This document shows positions 44,829-53,226 of a stretch of 64,000 nucleotides of DNA, piece by piece; the first letter of the stretch is position 1, and each line of letters opens with the position of its first letter. The notes under the pieces are model-generated. The model saw only the letters and a program-made list of their open reading frames with translations. It did no database searches and was not told the DNA's origin. A program made the translations under genes and the position numbers. This DNA comes from Flavobacteriales bacterium (GTDB lineage Bacteria; Bacteroidota; Bacteroidia; Flavobacteriales; Flavobacteriaceae), in the NCBI GenBank assembly GCA_017303755.1, contig JAFLBS010000001.1, forward strand, positions 1,116,001 through 1,180,000, read 5' to 3'.

Positions 44829-45847
44829 CTTTTGGAAGTTTAGTACCTAACCGTCACGCCACCGATGGTAGCTATCGTTATGGGTTTAATGGGATGGAAA
44901 AAGATGATGAGTTGAAAGGTAATGGCAATAGCATAAACTATGAAGCTCGTATGCAAGACACAAGGGTAGGAAGATTTTTATCTCTTGATCCTTTAACAAA
45001 GTCATTTCCGCATTATAGCCCTTATCAATTTGCAGGTAATAGTCCCATCTATCACATTGATTTAGATGGAAGAGAGAGATACTCTTATATGAGGGTTTTT
45101 GACAAAAATGGCAAAGAAAGCCTACTATTAGTCAAAAAAGAAGATATTGTAGAAACCGTTATTAGTGGATATCGAAACTCAACTAGTGCAGGGAATGATG
45201 GCCCAATTCCTATCTATAAAACCATTAAAAATAGAAAACAAGAATATATTGTTATAAATGAACATGAAGAAGTTGGATGGATTGATGGCGTTGATGGTGG
45301 GTTAAATGGGCAAAAGAAAGTTATTTATCATATAAGCACTAAGTACAAATCTCTTGAAGACGCTAAGAACAGAAAAAATGGTGTTGATGGTAATGAAAGA
45401 TTGATGTTTTATGCTAAAGTTGGAGCCATGAATTGTCATAATGAGAATAAGGCAAATGGTGGTGGTGGTATGTTTGTTTCAAACTTCAGAAGGAATACAA
45501 TTGTTAAGGAAGCTAACAACATTATTAACTCTTCTGGTATGACAAAATTAGAGGAAGCTTATCAGAATGGAATAGCAGCAGAGGTTAAGATTGGAGGAAG
45601 AACAATTATCTATGAGCCCGACCTACCCGCATCTGGTTTTACATTGATGGAAGAAAATGGATTTGTTCTTGGGCCTCAAGCTTTCAAGACAGAAGCAGAA
45701 TTATCAAAAACACTTTTGCAAGAGTTATTTAGATTAAAAAACAGCAAAGTACCAGAGAAAGGGTTAAGTGGAGGACAGGCTACTTCTGAAACCAACGCAG
45801 CTTTCGAGTTTGCTGAACAAAATGCTAAGAATGTTATAAGAAAATAA
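44829..45847 (+). CDS. Orphan Rhs tip cassette A
   Basis: From 44829 the DNA reads in frame DYYPFGSLVPNRHATDGS then YRYGFNGMEKDDELKGNG, the same as in the core of the full-length Rhs gene; there is no start codon before the internal Met at 44894, which gives 317 residues. The core ends FLSLDPLTKSFPHYSPYQFA, GNSPIYHIDLDGRER. After it comes a toxin-like part of about 250 residues ending with GGQATSETNAAFEFAEQNAK; I do not recognise the fold. Expression as it stands is doubtful. It is followed by a short zinc-ribbon gene and a boundary hairpin and lies inside the secretion operon in the opposite direction. Confidence 0.7.
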
Positions 45848-45855
45848 AGCTATAT

Positions 45856-46095
45856 ATGTTAAAAAAAACAAAGTTATGGATTGACATGGCCAAATTGTAT
45901 TCAAGAGAAAAGCACTCTAAACTATTTTGTCCAGAGTGTAAAGTAGGAGTAATTAAGATTGTTGATGTTTATTTTGATAACAATAAAAAAATTGATAGAT
46001 ATTTTACATGTGATAATTGTGGAAAGTATAACGTATTAACAATGGACAACAATGTGATGGATTCCGATAGCTCTGATATGCAGAAAGGTCAATAA
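45856..46095 (+). CDS. Zinc-ribbon protein, putative immunity factor of cassette A
   Basis: 79 residues with two Cys pairs, FCPECKVGVIKI and FTCDNCGKYN, a zinc ribbon. No signal peptide, so it is cytosolic, unlike the lipoproteins after the other tips. It begins 8 nt after the tip stop. Immunity by position. Confidence 0.6.
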   Translation: MLKKTKLWIDMAKLYSREKHSKLFCPECKVGVIKIVDVYFDNNKKIDRYFTCDNCGKYNVLTMDNNVMDSDSSDMQKGQ

Positions 46096-46098
46096 TAA

Positions 46099-46168
46099 CC
46101 GACAGCACACATTTACAATCTGTGCCAAAATAGTAAAAAAAGCAACTCACCTCCGAGTTGCTTTTTTT
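46099..46168 (+). repeat. Cassette 3' boundary element with terminator hairpin, copy A
   Basis: CCGACAGCACACATTTACAA and TCTGTGCC (46099-46126) followed by the hairpin AGCAACTC / GAGTTGCT (46141-46162) and a T run. Both parts recur, in the same order relative to the cassette, at 52616-52678 and 57951-58019. It also lies just after the recombinase gene on the other strand, so the hairpin may serve both. Confidence 0.75.
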
Positions 46169-46182
46169 ACACTTCAAAACCA

Positions 46183-47226
46183 CTAATACACCCCCAACTT
46201 ATCATGCACTTTATCCATTTCAATGTCAATATACGATTGTGCGTAGTGGACATAGCGGTTAAACGAGCTACTGCCGTGACTGTGGCCGCTTACTTTTCGT
46301 ACTAAATGCTCGGGCATGCCAAGAATGAGTAAGGTCGTGATGGCGGTTCTGCGCATCATGTGCGAACTCATTTTGTCGCAAAAGCGGTCTTTGGTGTCTT
46401 TTTTGGGTGCTATTTTTTTGGCTTTCCCTTGCTTTTCGCGGGAGATTTCGATGGCAGACGTAAACTCGGCCAGTTCGCCCATGCGTTTTAAGTTCTTATT
46501 GAAGTTGAACAGCGTCATCTTTCCAAAAAGTGGAATTCGGCTGTTTTTTTGCTCGTATTTTTTATAAATCGTCACCGCATACGAGGGTAATTTGATGAAG
46601 CTGTACGTTTTGGTTTTCTTCGATTTGATTTTCACATACCAATCGCTACCCGTTTTTTCAAAATTTTTATTGGTCAGCAACATAATATCAGAATACCTCA
46701 AACCAGTAGTACATCCAAAGACAAAAATATCTTTTACTTTTCGCAAACTTATCGTTAGTTTTTCTTCGAAAGTACTATCGTGAATCAGAAACTTCAATTG
46801 ATCGGGCGATAACACTAAAATGTCAATTTCTTCTTTTCGAACGTAAAACAACTTGTGGTAATCTCCCGTAAAAATGTCTTTTTCGTATTTCAAATAGGTA
46901 AAAAATACCCGAATATTTTTGATAGTAAACCCAACGTAATTGTCGTAACAACCCTTTTTATACATGAACTCAGTGAAGTTTTTATAAAACTTTTTCCAGT
47001 AGTTTTTCTCAACAGTGAGTTCCCGTTTCGTGAGTTTAGTGATATCGGTAACCTGTAATTCAAACTTAGTTTCCTCTGAAAATTTCACTAAATTATTATA
47101 CACATATTTGTAATTGGCCAAAGTAGAAGCCGTTATTTTTTCACCATTCTTTTTGAGTCGTTTTCCGGTTTCAGAATCCCGCATGAATTGCTTGAACAAC
47201 GGTAGTAAGGGTTTTGACTTTTTCAT
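46183..47226 (-). CDS. Tyrosine recombinase inside the secretion operon
   Basis: 347 residues: a SAM-like core-binding domain (about 30-115, ITASTLANYKYVYNNLVKFS) and the catalytic set Arg177 (CTTGLRYSDIMLL), His289 and Arg292 (SHMMRRTAITTLL), His315 (KVSGHSHGSSSF) and Tyr325 (NRYVHY). It begins 12 nt after the gspF stop and reads the same way, as if it were an operon member, yet it separates gspF from gspG. Its base composition is visibly richer in G and C than the flanking genes. I found no attachment repeats around it. A role in shuffling the nearby cassettes is possible but unproven. Confidence 0.88.
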   Translation of the reverse strand: MKKSKPLLPLFKQFMRDSETGKRLKKNGEKITASTLANYKYVYNNLVKFSEETKFELQVTDITKLTKRELTVEKNYWKKFYKNFTEFMYKKGCYDNYVGFTIKNIRVFFTYLKYEKDIFTGDYHKLFYVRKEEIDILVLSPDQLKFLIHDSTFEEKLTISLRKVKDIFVFGCTTGLRYSDIMLLTNKNFEKTGSDWYVKIKSKKTKTYSFIKLPSYAVTIYKKYEQKNSRIPLFGKMTLFNFNKNLKRMGELAEFTSAIEISREKQGKAKKIAPKKDTKDRFCDKMSSHMMRRTAITTLLILGMPEHLVRKVSGHSHGSSSFNRYVHYAQSYIDIEMDKVHDKLGVY

Positions 47227-47238
47227 ACAATTACTCCG

Positions 47239-48360
47239 TTATCGTTTAATAATCTTACTCAAGTCGAACATCGGCGCATACATCGAAATCATAATTACGC
47301 CCACAATTATTCCGATAAAAATAATAATCATTGGTTCTAAAACCACTCCAATCATTTTGGTTTGATGATTGATTTCTTCGTTGTACTGATCAGTCAATCG
47401 TTCAAACATACTGTCAAGTTCGTTTACTTGTTCGGCGACTTCAACCATAGAAACCATTTTCCGCTCGTATACTGAATGTTTTTTCAGACTATCACTCAAA
47501 TACACACCCCGAGTGATATCTTCCTTTATTTCTTCTATAGATTGCTCAATCGGGTAAAATCCAATCATTTTTGAAGTCAGCGACAACGAAGTTAGCAAGG
47601 TGGTCTTAGAACCAATCAGTAAATTCATCGATTGACAAAAACGCGAGATGTATATTTTTCGGATGAGTTTTCCGAAATACGGAATTTTCAACACCATTTT
47701 AGAAGTGAAATTTCTATACTTATTATTGGTTTTAAGTACTTGATGCATCACTACCAAACCAACAATTAATCCAAAAAACACCAGGAATAGAGTTCCCGAA
47801 TGATTGGATATTTTCAAGATAATCTGAGTGCTTTTGGGCAATTCGCTTCCAAATTGTTTGAAAACCGAACTGAACATCGGAACCACTTTATTGAGCATAA
47901 AATAAAGTACCGAAATCGTCACTAACATCACAATTGACGGATAGGTTAATACCGAAATGATTTGTCGGCGCATTTGAATTTTTCGATTGAAAAACTTCTG
48001 TAATTCGAGTAAAACAGCCTCCAATCTTCGGGTTTCTTCACCAATTTGAATGCTATAGTATTCGTAAGGCGAAAACTGACCTGTTGACATCATCGATTCG
48101 TAGATGCTTTTGCCATGGATGACTTTGTCTTTAATATCAAAAATAATGGATTGTTCGAGTTTTGAATTGGCTTGATTGCCCATAATTTCTAAGGCTTTTT
48201 TAAAATCAACTCCCGATTTCAAAAGCATACCCAATTCTCTGTAAAAAACCTCTTTCTTTTTGTCGGACAGTTTTTTAGAAAAAGAAAACGCAGGAGTTTC
48301 TAGTTTAAAATCGGCTGATTTTGCTTTCTCCTGTTTGAATGTATTTAAATCAAAACTCAT
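47239..48360 (-). CDS. GspF/PilC-type inner-membrane platform protein
   Basis: Two copies of the T2SSF domain: FYRELGMLLKSGVDFKKALE (about 38-57) and FCQSMNLLIGSKTTLLTSLS (about 245-265), each before an SIYESM or YLSDSL helix, with three membrane spans (SIVMLVTISVLYFML; GTLFLVFFGLIVGLVVM; the C-terminal GVVLEPMIIIFIGIIVGVIM). Normal length of 373 residues. It overlaps the pseudopilin-like gene upstream by 11 nt. Confidence 0.92.
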   Translation of the reverse strand: MSFDLNTFKQEKAKSADFKLETPAFSFSKKLSDKKKEVFYRELGMLLKSGVDFKKALEIMGNQANSKLEQSIIFDIKDKVIHGKSIYESMMSTGQFSPYEYYSIQIGEETRRLEAVLLELQKFFNRKIQMRRQIISVLTYPSIVMLVTISVLYFMLNKVVPMFSSVFKQFGSELPKSTQIILKISNHSGTLFLVFFGLIVGLVVMHQVLKTNNKYRNFTSKMVLKIPYFGKLIRKIYISRFCQSMNLLIGSKTTLLTSLSLTSKMIGFYPIEQSIEEIKEDITRGVYLSDSLKKHSVYERKMVSMVEVAEQVNELDSMFERLTDQYNEEINHQTKMIGVVLEPMIIIFIGIIVGVIMISMYAPMFDLSKIIKR

Positions 48361-48877
48361 CTTTTTTGAACTCTTTTTTTAGGATTTCATTAGAATACAC
48401 TCTTTTAAAAAACGTAAGACGCATTGGTTCTTTATTTACATCAACATTCAAAGTCAGTCGTTGAAAAATGGTTTTCCGACTTCCGTTCTGAATCGTATCC
48501 ATTTTAAATTGCCGAATCGGAATGGCAAAGGTATCTACAAATTCGTTTTTACTTCTCAAAAAATACTCTGGATAGAGTTGGTATTTAACTATTTCACCTG
48601 AATAGGAAGAAAAAGTAATCTGATTTTCCGAAAACACCATCTTTTCCGATTCAAAAATGTCTTTATTGAACGAATACGTCATTCGATTTAAATCGGCCAC
48701 ATATTGATTCTGTTCTTTAAAATCGAGCATCCTTTCTGACAATATCGTAAATATAACAAATATCAACCCAATAACAATAGCCGAAACGACCATGCTTACT
48801 ACGGCTTCCAAAACCGAAAAAGCGGCAATGTAATGGTTCTTATTCATGATTCGTTTGCACGTAATACTCTTTTTCAA
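48350..48877 (-). CDS. Pseudopilin (GspJ-like)
   Basis: A prepilin leader with cleavage before FSVLEAVVSMVVSAIVIGLI, Glu at +5, Ala at -1 in place of Gly. The soluble part of about 130 residues is beta-rich (QNQYVADLNRMTYSFNKDIF). Size and place beside another pseudopilin gene suggest GspJ. It overlaps both neighbours. Confidence 0.7.
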   Translation of the reverse strand: MKKSITCKRIMNKNHYIAAFSVLEAVVSMVVSAIVIGLIFVIFTILSERMLDFKEQNQYVADLNRMTYSFNKDIFESEKMVFSENQITFSSYSGEIVKYQLYPEYFLRSKNEFVDTFAIPIRQFKMDTIQNGSRKTIFQRLTLNVDVNKEPMRLTFFKRVYSNEILKKEFKKDEF

Positions 48878-49184
48878 AAGTAGAATTAGTACTGTCCTTG
48901 TATTTGATGATGACTTGCTTTAAGTTGGCATTTTCATATTCTTCTTCAATAATCAAATTCGGTTTATCGATGGAATTAAGCGAATCACTCTGAACCTGCA
49001 TTAAAAAAAACAATTCATCGAGTTGATTGCTGGTTCCGTAAAATTTGGGAGAAGTTTTGGGAGAAAAAACCGAAGAATACACCAAAACAGCTATGTACAA
49101 ACAGACCGAGATGATGCTGAGTGCAATGACCGATTCGAGTAGCGAATTGGCTTGGATTTTATAACACTTTTTTATACACGCCAT
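48840..49184 (-). CDS. Pseudopilin (GspI-like)
   Basis: Leader MACIKKCYKIQAN then SLLESVIALSIISVCLYIAV, a class III prepilin hydrophobic helix with Glu near +4. Only 114 residues, which fits the short minor pseudopilin GspI. Overlaps the next gene by 38 nt, an unusually long overlap that indicates coupled translation. Confidence 0.65.
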   Translation of the reverse strand: MACIKKCYKIQANSLLESVIALSIISVCLYIAVLVYSSVFSPKTSPKFYGTSNQLDELFFLMQVQSDSLNSIDKPNLIIEEEYENANLKQVIIKYKDSTNSTFEKEYYVQTNHE

Positions 49185-50373
49185 AGTTGGTGTTTTGATC
49201 TTCTAAAATGGGTACAGACACAAAGTAACTTGGTTTTTTAGTCACGTCAATTTCACAGTTCATTATGCAATTTTCATAAGAAGATGATGCTGCTTTGTGA
49301 AACAACCTATTAGTATAAACAGAACCATAAATTTTTCCTTCCATCATCAGTTTTCCCGAGCTATACACATCTCCAACTAGCAATGTTTTTTTGTGAAAAA
49401 CAATTGTATTCAAATCTATTGTTTTGATTTGATTCCCAAAAAGTACAACAGCTCCCATGATTTTACAATCCTCAGAAATGGTAATTTTGCTTTCATTTTC
49501 AGAAGAATTGTAAACGCAAAGTACAGACGGATAGTGTAGGTTTACATTTTTTTCAAGATGAATTTTTTCAGAGGAAAATGCCTGAATTGCACCCTGAAAA
49601 TTCTCTTTAAATGAAATTTTGGGTGATTTCAGAATCACGTCTTCCAATAGTGCGGTACTTTGTACCTGAATGGAATCTTTCGCGTAAATAATAAAATTTC
49701 CTTTGATGACAATATTATCCAAAATAGGATTTGCCAATTGGATTTCAATGGTTTCGTTTTGAAACGAATTGTAGTATACTGAATCGACATTTCGCTCAAC
49801 ATTTTGAAAACTTCTGAGCTTTGCAGGTAAAGACAAACTCATGGTTTTGTATCTATTGCTAATTTCAGGTAAAAAAGGCTTAGAAAGTGCAATCGTTCCC
49901 AAAGATGTTAATTGATTTTGAGTGCTGCTCGCGTAAAATTGCCTAATTTCTGGCGATGGTAATTGTTTGTCACCTATCAACTTAACCTTACCTGAGTACG
50001 AAATAGGTTTGCTAACACCGCTTAGATAAAGACAAATTTTTTCTTTAGGAAAGCTCCCAACGAAATGAGAAGAAGTGACAGTATCTGATTTGATATAACT
50101 TGAAACCAATAACAAGTTAATCAAGCCATGCGGTTTAGTTTTGATTTCCGATTTCACATTGGAAGTGTCCGTTATGAAAACGCTTTCTTCTTTGAGATTG
50201 TTTCCCAATGCAAAATTAACCGCCGATTGATTCTGAATGTAGAGTTGCTCATTGGTGTTGTAAAATAAATTCAATTGATTATAGAGTGTTGCAAAATAAA
50301 GCAATGCGCCACAAAGAATGGCAACAATAAGGCATACATATACCGAATATAAAAGACTATGAGCCTTTAGCAT
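49159..50373 (-). CDS. Secretion-operon membrane-anchored protein with beta-helix-like part
   Basis: An N-terminal hydrophobic helix (LYSVYVCLIVAILCGALLYF) is followed by about 370 residues without further spans. The second half has repeated short strands (ILDNIVIKGNFIIYAKDSIQ, ALLEDVILKSPKISFKENF, DCKIMGAVVLFGNQIKTIDL, GKLMMEGKIYGSVYTN) as in a bactofilin-like or right-handed beta-helix. Position among pseudopilins suggests the place of GspK, but the fold differs. It overlaps the genes on both sides (26 and 17 nt). Function unknown. Confidence 0.6.
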   Translation of the reverse strand: MLKAHSLLYSVYVCLIVAILCGALLYFATLYNQLNLFYNTNEQLYIQNQSAVNFALGNNLKEESVFITDTSNVKSEIKTKPHGLINLLLVSSYIKSDTVTSSHFVGSFPKEKICLYLSGVSKPISYSGKVKLIGDKQLPSPEIRQFYASSTQNQLTSLGTIALSKPFLPEISNRYKTMSLSLPAKLRSFQNVERNVDSVYYNSFQNETIEIQLANPILDNIVIKGNFIIYAKDSIQVQSTALLEDVILKSPKISFKENFQGAIQAFSSEKIHLEKNVNLHYPSVLCVYNSSENESKITISEDCKIMGAVVLFGNQIKTIDLNTIVFHKKTLLVGDVYSSGKLMMEGKIYGSVYTNRLFHKAASSSYENCIMNCEIDVTKKPSYFVSVPILEDQNTNYGVYKKVL

Positions 50374-51094
50374 TGGCTTTTTTAGTTTTATCTTTTTTAG
50401 AAAACAATCGCTTGAAAAATCCGTCTTTTTTTTCAGGCTCAGTTGTTTTTTTTGCTTTGTTAGTCGAATCGTTTTTAGGTTTGGTTTGCTTTGACTTGGA
50501 TTCTTTTTTATCGGTTTCTTTAGAATCTTTAGCTTTCTTGGATTCTTTTGACTCTTTTTCTGATTGTTCTTTTGGTTTTTTTATTTTCTTAATTACCACA
50601 ACGTCATTTCGATAGTTTAGCGTGTCTTTCGCCTCTAAATTATACCATTTCCCTTGTTTTTTGTCGGCTCTAAAAATGCCTTTTAAAATCAATTCGCCTT
50701 TATCATTATAGCTTTTAAAATTACCGTTTTTTTGTCCGCCAGCCCATTCTTGCTCGGTTGCCAACATACCATTTGGATGCCAAGTTTTCCACAAGCCTAT
50801 TTTTTTCCCGTTTTTGAATTTTCCGCTTTCAGCCAATTGATTATTGAGGTAAAATTTATCAAATTCATCATTGAGTAGTTCGCCCGCAATTCCTTCTTCA
50901 GAGGTATGAATGGCGCCACCTTTAAACCAATAGTAGATGATATTGGATTTGGGACGAACTTTCTTATCTGTGGTATAAAATTCGTATTTGAACTGTTTGT
51001 CGGTAATGCGTTTTCTAAAATACGGATCACCAAACGATTGCAAGCTCAATGCCAACAGAACTGCAAAAAACAAAAAGGATACTTTGGTTTTCAA
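50357..51094 (-). CDS. Secreted MORN-repeat (YwqK-like) protein with charged tail
   Basis: Signal peptide MKTKVSFLFFAVLLALSLQSFG. Residues about 75-155 hold MORN/YwqK-like units (NQLAESGKFKNGKKIGLWKT, WHPNGMLATEQEWAGGQKNG, NFKSYNDKGELILKGIFRAD, KKQGKWYNLE). The last ~80 residues are almost only Lys, Glu, Ser, Asp and Thr. YwqK-like names come from Bacillus, but in Bacteroidota these are common envelope proteins. First gene of the minus-strand secretion operon by the 17-nt overlap with the next gene. Confidence 0.75.
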   Translation of the reverse strand: MKTKVSFLFFAVLLALSLQSFGDPYFRKRITDKQFKYEFYTTDKKVRPKSNIIYYWFKGGAIHTSEEGIAGELLNDEFDKFYLNNQLAESGKFKNGKKIGLWKTWHPNGMLATEQEWAGGQKNGNFKSYNDKGELILKGIFRADKKQGKWYNLEAKDTLNYRNDVVVIKKIKKPKEQSEKESKESKKAKDSKETDKKESKSKQTKPKNDSTNKAKKTTEPEKKDGFFKRLFSKKDKTKKANAKGS

Positions 51095-51260
51095 GGCAAA
51101 TGGTTTTATTCTACTAAAATAGTATTTTTTTTAAAGTTTCCGATTTTTCGTTGAATAAAAATTTCTGAGAGTTACTTTTTTAAATGCATAATAATCTTTA
51201 AAAGTATATTACTATTAATCTGAAATGCATTATTTTTACAATACACTAAAAATTAGCCAT

Positions 51261-52589
51261 ATGAAAAATTATGTATTAGCCCTTTTTACTGTGATTCCAG
51301 CCCTATTGTTCTCACAAACCATAACTACTATTGCTGGTACTGGCCTCAGTACTTACAATGGAGAAGGATTGTCTGCAACTGCTACCAATTTAGGAAATAT
51401 TGGAACTCTAGCCTTAAACAGCAACAATGAATTAATATTTCCTACTAGTCTGCAACATTTAATAAGAAAACTAGATAGTAATGGAATTATTACAATAGTT
51501 GCGGGTATTCCTGAAAGTCAAGGATATAATGGGGATAATATACTAGCTAGTAATGCCACTTTATACAATCCTAACTCTATTGCGATAGATGGTTTTGGAA
51601 ATATTTTAATTTCTGATTTTGGAAATTGTCGTATCAGAAAAATTGACACTAATGGGATCATCACAACCATAGCAGGTAATGGAGATTGTGTTTCTTCGGG
51701 TGATTTTGGTTTGGCTGTACAAGCAAGAATAAGATATCCTCAATATATTAGCATAGATATGCAAGGAAACATTTATTTTAGTGAATCAGGATTTCATAAA
51801 GTACGCAAAATAGATACATCGGGAATTATTACTACAATTGCAGGAACGGGTATTGCGGGTTATAACGGAGATGGAATATTAGCTACTAATGCTCAGATTA
51901 ATTTCCCTGTTGGAATCGCTGTAGATTCTCAAGGTAATGTTTTCATTGCTGAGCATTTTGGACATCGGATTCGTAAAATAGATACTAATGGCATCATTTC
52001 AACAATAGCAGGAACGGGAATTGCAGGTTTTAATGGTAATAACATACAAGCAAATACCGCTCAAATTAATAGACCGCAAGGCATGAAAATAGACACTCAA
52101 GGAAATCTTTATTTTGCAGATTCCTATAACAATAGAATTAGAAAGATAAATACCAATGGAGTAATTACTACCATAGCCGGTATGGGATTACAAGGTTATA
52201 CAGGAGATGGCGGTTCTGCTTTATCTGCTATGCTTGATAGACCATATGATATGTTATTTGACACTAATGGCAATATGTACATCAGTGATAATTTTAATTA
52301 CAGAATTCGAAAGGTAACCAATGTTTTGGGTAATGACGATTTCACCATAAGCGAAGGTGATGTTGCATTAGCGCCCAATCCTTCAGCAAATGGATTTACG
52401 ACTGTTTACTTCCCTGAACTAGTTGATGAAATAAAAGTGTTTGATTTATTGGGTCAAATCGTTTTATCTGAAAATGCCCAAGGAAAAGATCACATTGAGA
52501 TTTACCTTCCTAACTCAGGGGTTTACTTAGTTACTTTTTATTCTGCAGGAGCAACCATTACCAAAAAATTGCTGGTAGGGCAGAATTGA
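51261..52589 (+). CDS. NHL-repeat surface protein with T9SS tail, copy 1
   Basis: The start is MKNYVLALFTVIPALLFSQT; an earlier ATG at 51225 is rejected because the 2-bp change before the paralog at 54623 puts that codon out of frame there. Five or six NHL-type propeller repeats follow, each built as IIT-T/I-IAG-x-G ... NA-x-I ... GI-x-ID-x-QGN-I/L-YF-x-D/E ... RI-RKI-DTNG (about 22-355), then a type A T9SS tail (ALAPNPSANGFTTVYFPELV ... LPNSGVYLVTFYSAG). A beta-propeller surface protein. About 85-90 percent alike by eye to copy 2. Function unknown; propellers of this type bind proteins or sugars. Confidence 0.85.
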   Translation: MKNYVLALFTVIPALLFSQTITTIAGTGLSTYNGEGLSATATNLGNIGTLALNSNNELIFPTSLQHLIRKLDSNGIITIVAGIPESQGYNGDNILASNATLYNPNSIAIDGFGNILISDFGNCRIRKIDTNGIITTIAGNGDCVSSGDFGLAVQARIRYPQYISIDMQGNIYFSESGFHKVRKIDTSGIITTIAGTGIAGYNGDGILATNAQINFPVGIAVDSQGNVFIAEHFGHRIRKIDTNGIISTIAGTGIAGFNGNNIQANTAQINRPQGMKIDTQGNLYFADSYNNRIRKINTNGVITTIAGMGLQGYTGDGGSALSAMLDRPYDMLFDTNGNMYISDNFNYRIRKVTNVLGNDDFTISEGDVALAPNPSANGFTTVYFPELVDEIKVFDLLGQIVLSENAQGKDHIEIYLPNSGVYLVTFYSAGATITKKLLVGQN

Positions 52590-52615
52590 GGTTGTTAATA
52601 CAATTTAAAATAAAA

Positions 52616-52678
52616 AGCAACTCGGGTGAGTTGCTTTATATTGTTATGTGGGTGTGATTTGTAAATTTGTGCTATTGG
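52616..52678. repeat. Cassette 3' boundary element with hairpin, copy B
   Basis: Hairpin AGCAACTC / GAGTTGCT (52616-52635), then 32 nt at 52647-52678 that match copy 57988-58019 at 28 of 32 positions; the core is TTGTAAATTTGTGCTATTGG. It lies downstream of the immunity gene of cassette B (minus strand) and also ends the NHL copy-1 transcript. Confidence 0.75.
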
Positions 52679-52825
52679 TTTAACAGATAGACTCCATTTA
52701 TAAATACTTATAAATTTGAAACATAAATTTAGCAATTATATTTGTTTTTTATCAATAGAATGTGCTATCCGTTATGTGAAAGGATTCAACCGCAGCGTTG
52801 GGTTAAGTTATGTCATCAAGCTTTC

Positions 52826-53224
52826 CTATTCTAAAATTAGCGTTTTATTATTCTCTTTTAATATAGCAAATAAACTATCTTCACTGATTAATCGATTCTT
52901 TTTTAAATCTTCTATTATACAGACATTATGATGATTAGGATAACAGATATATAAAATACTATCATGAATACTAGGATAAAAATCTTCAGCATCTCCATGA
53001 ATATCATGTGTTCCTGTCAAGAATCTCATGCCAATTATGGTTGAATCATTTTTATTTAAAAGTTCATAAAATAATGGATTAGTCATTTCAAATTCATTTT
53101 TTTGATAAAACCTTACTTTAAGTATACCCATTTCGTAAATTTTTTTTTCTCCAAGAAATACATATTTATCATTAAAACAAGATGTTAAAACAATTAGTGA
53201 TAATAAAAAAAGTAATTTTTTCAT
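52826..53224 (-). CDS. Lipoprotein, putative immunity factor of cassette B
   Basis: Lipobox MKKLLFLLSLIVLTSC, mature part of 116 residues without a known domain. It begins 2 nt after the stop of orphan tip B. An envelope lipoprotein beside a toxin tip is a usual immunity arrangement; identity as immunity is positional. Confidence 0.65.
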   Translation of the reverse strand: MKKLLFLLSLIVLTSCFNDKYVFLGEKKIYEMGILKVRFYQKNEFEMTNPLFYELLNKNDSTIIGMRFLTGTHDIHGDAEDFYPSIHDSILYICYPNHHNVCIIEDLKKNRLISEDSLFAILKENNKTLILE

Positions 53225-53226
53225 GA

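Noticed and set aside
44829-47226. Second integrative element formed by the recombinase at 46183 and cassette A
   Set aside because: I found no direct repeat, tRNA piece or target duplication on both sides of 44.8-47.2 kb; the insertion view rests only on the broken operon.
51225-51260. Upstream ATG as start of NHL copy 1
   Set aside because: The paralog at 54623 has a 2-bp difference in this stretch that puts the same ATG out of frame, and the signal peptide begins at MKNYVLALF.
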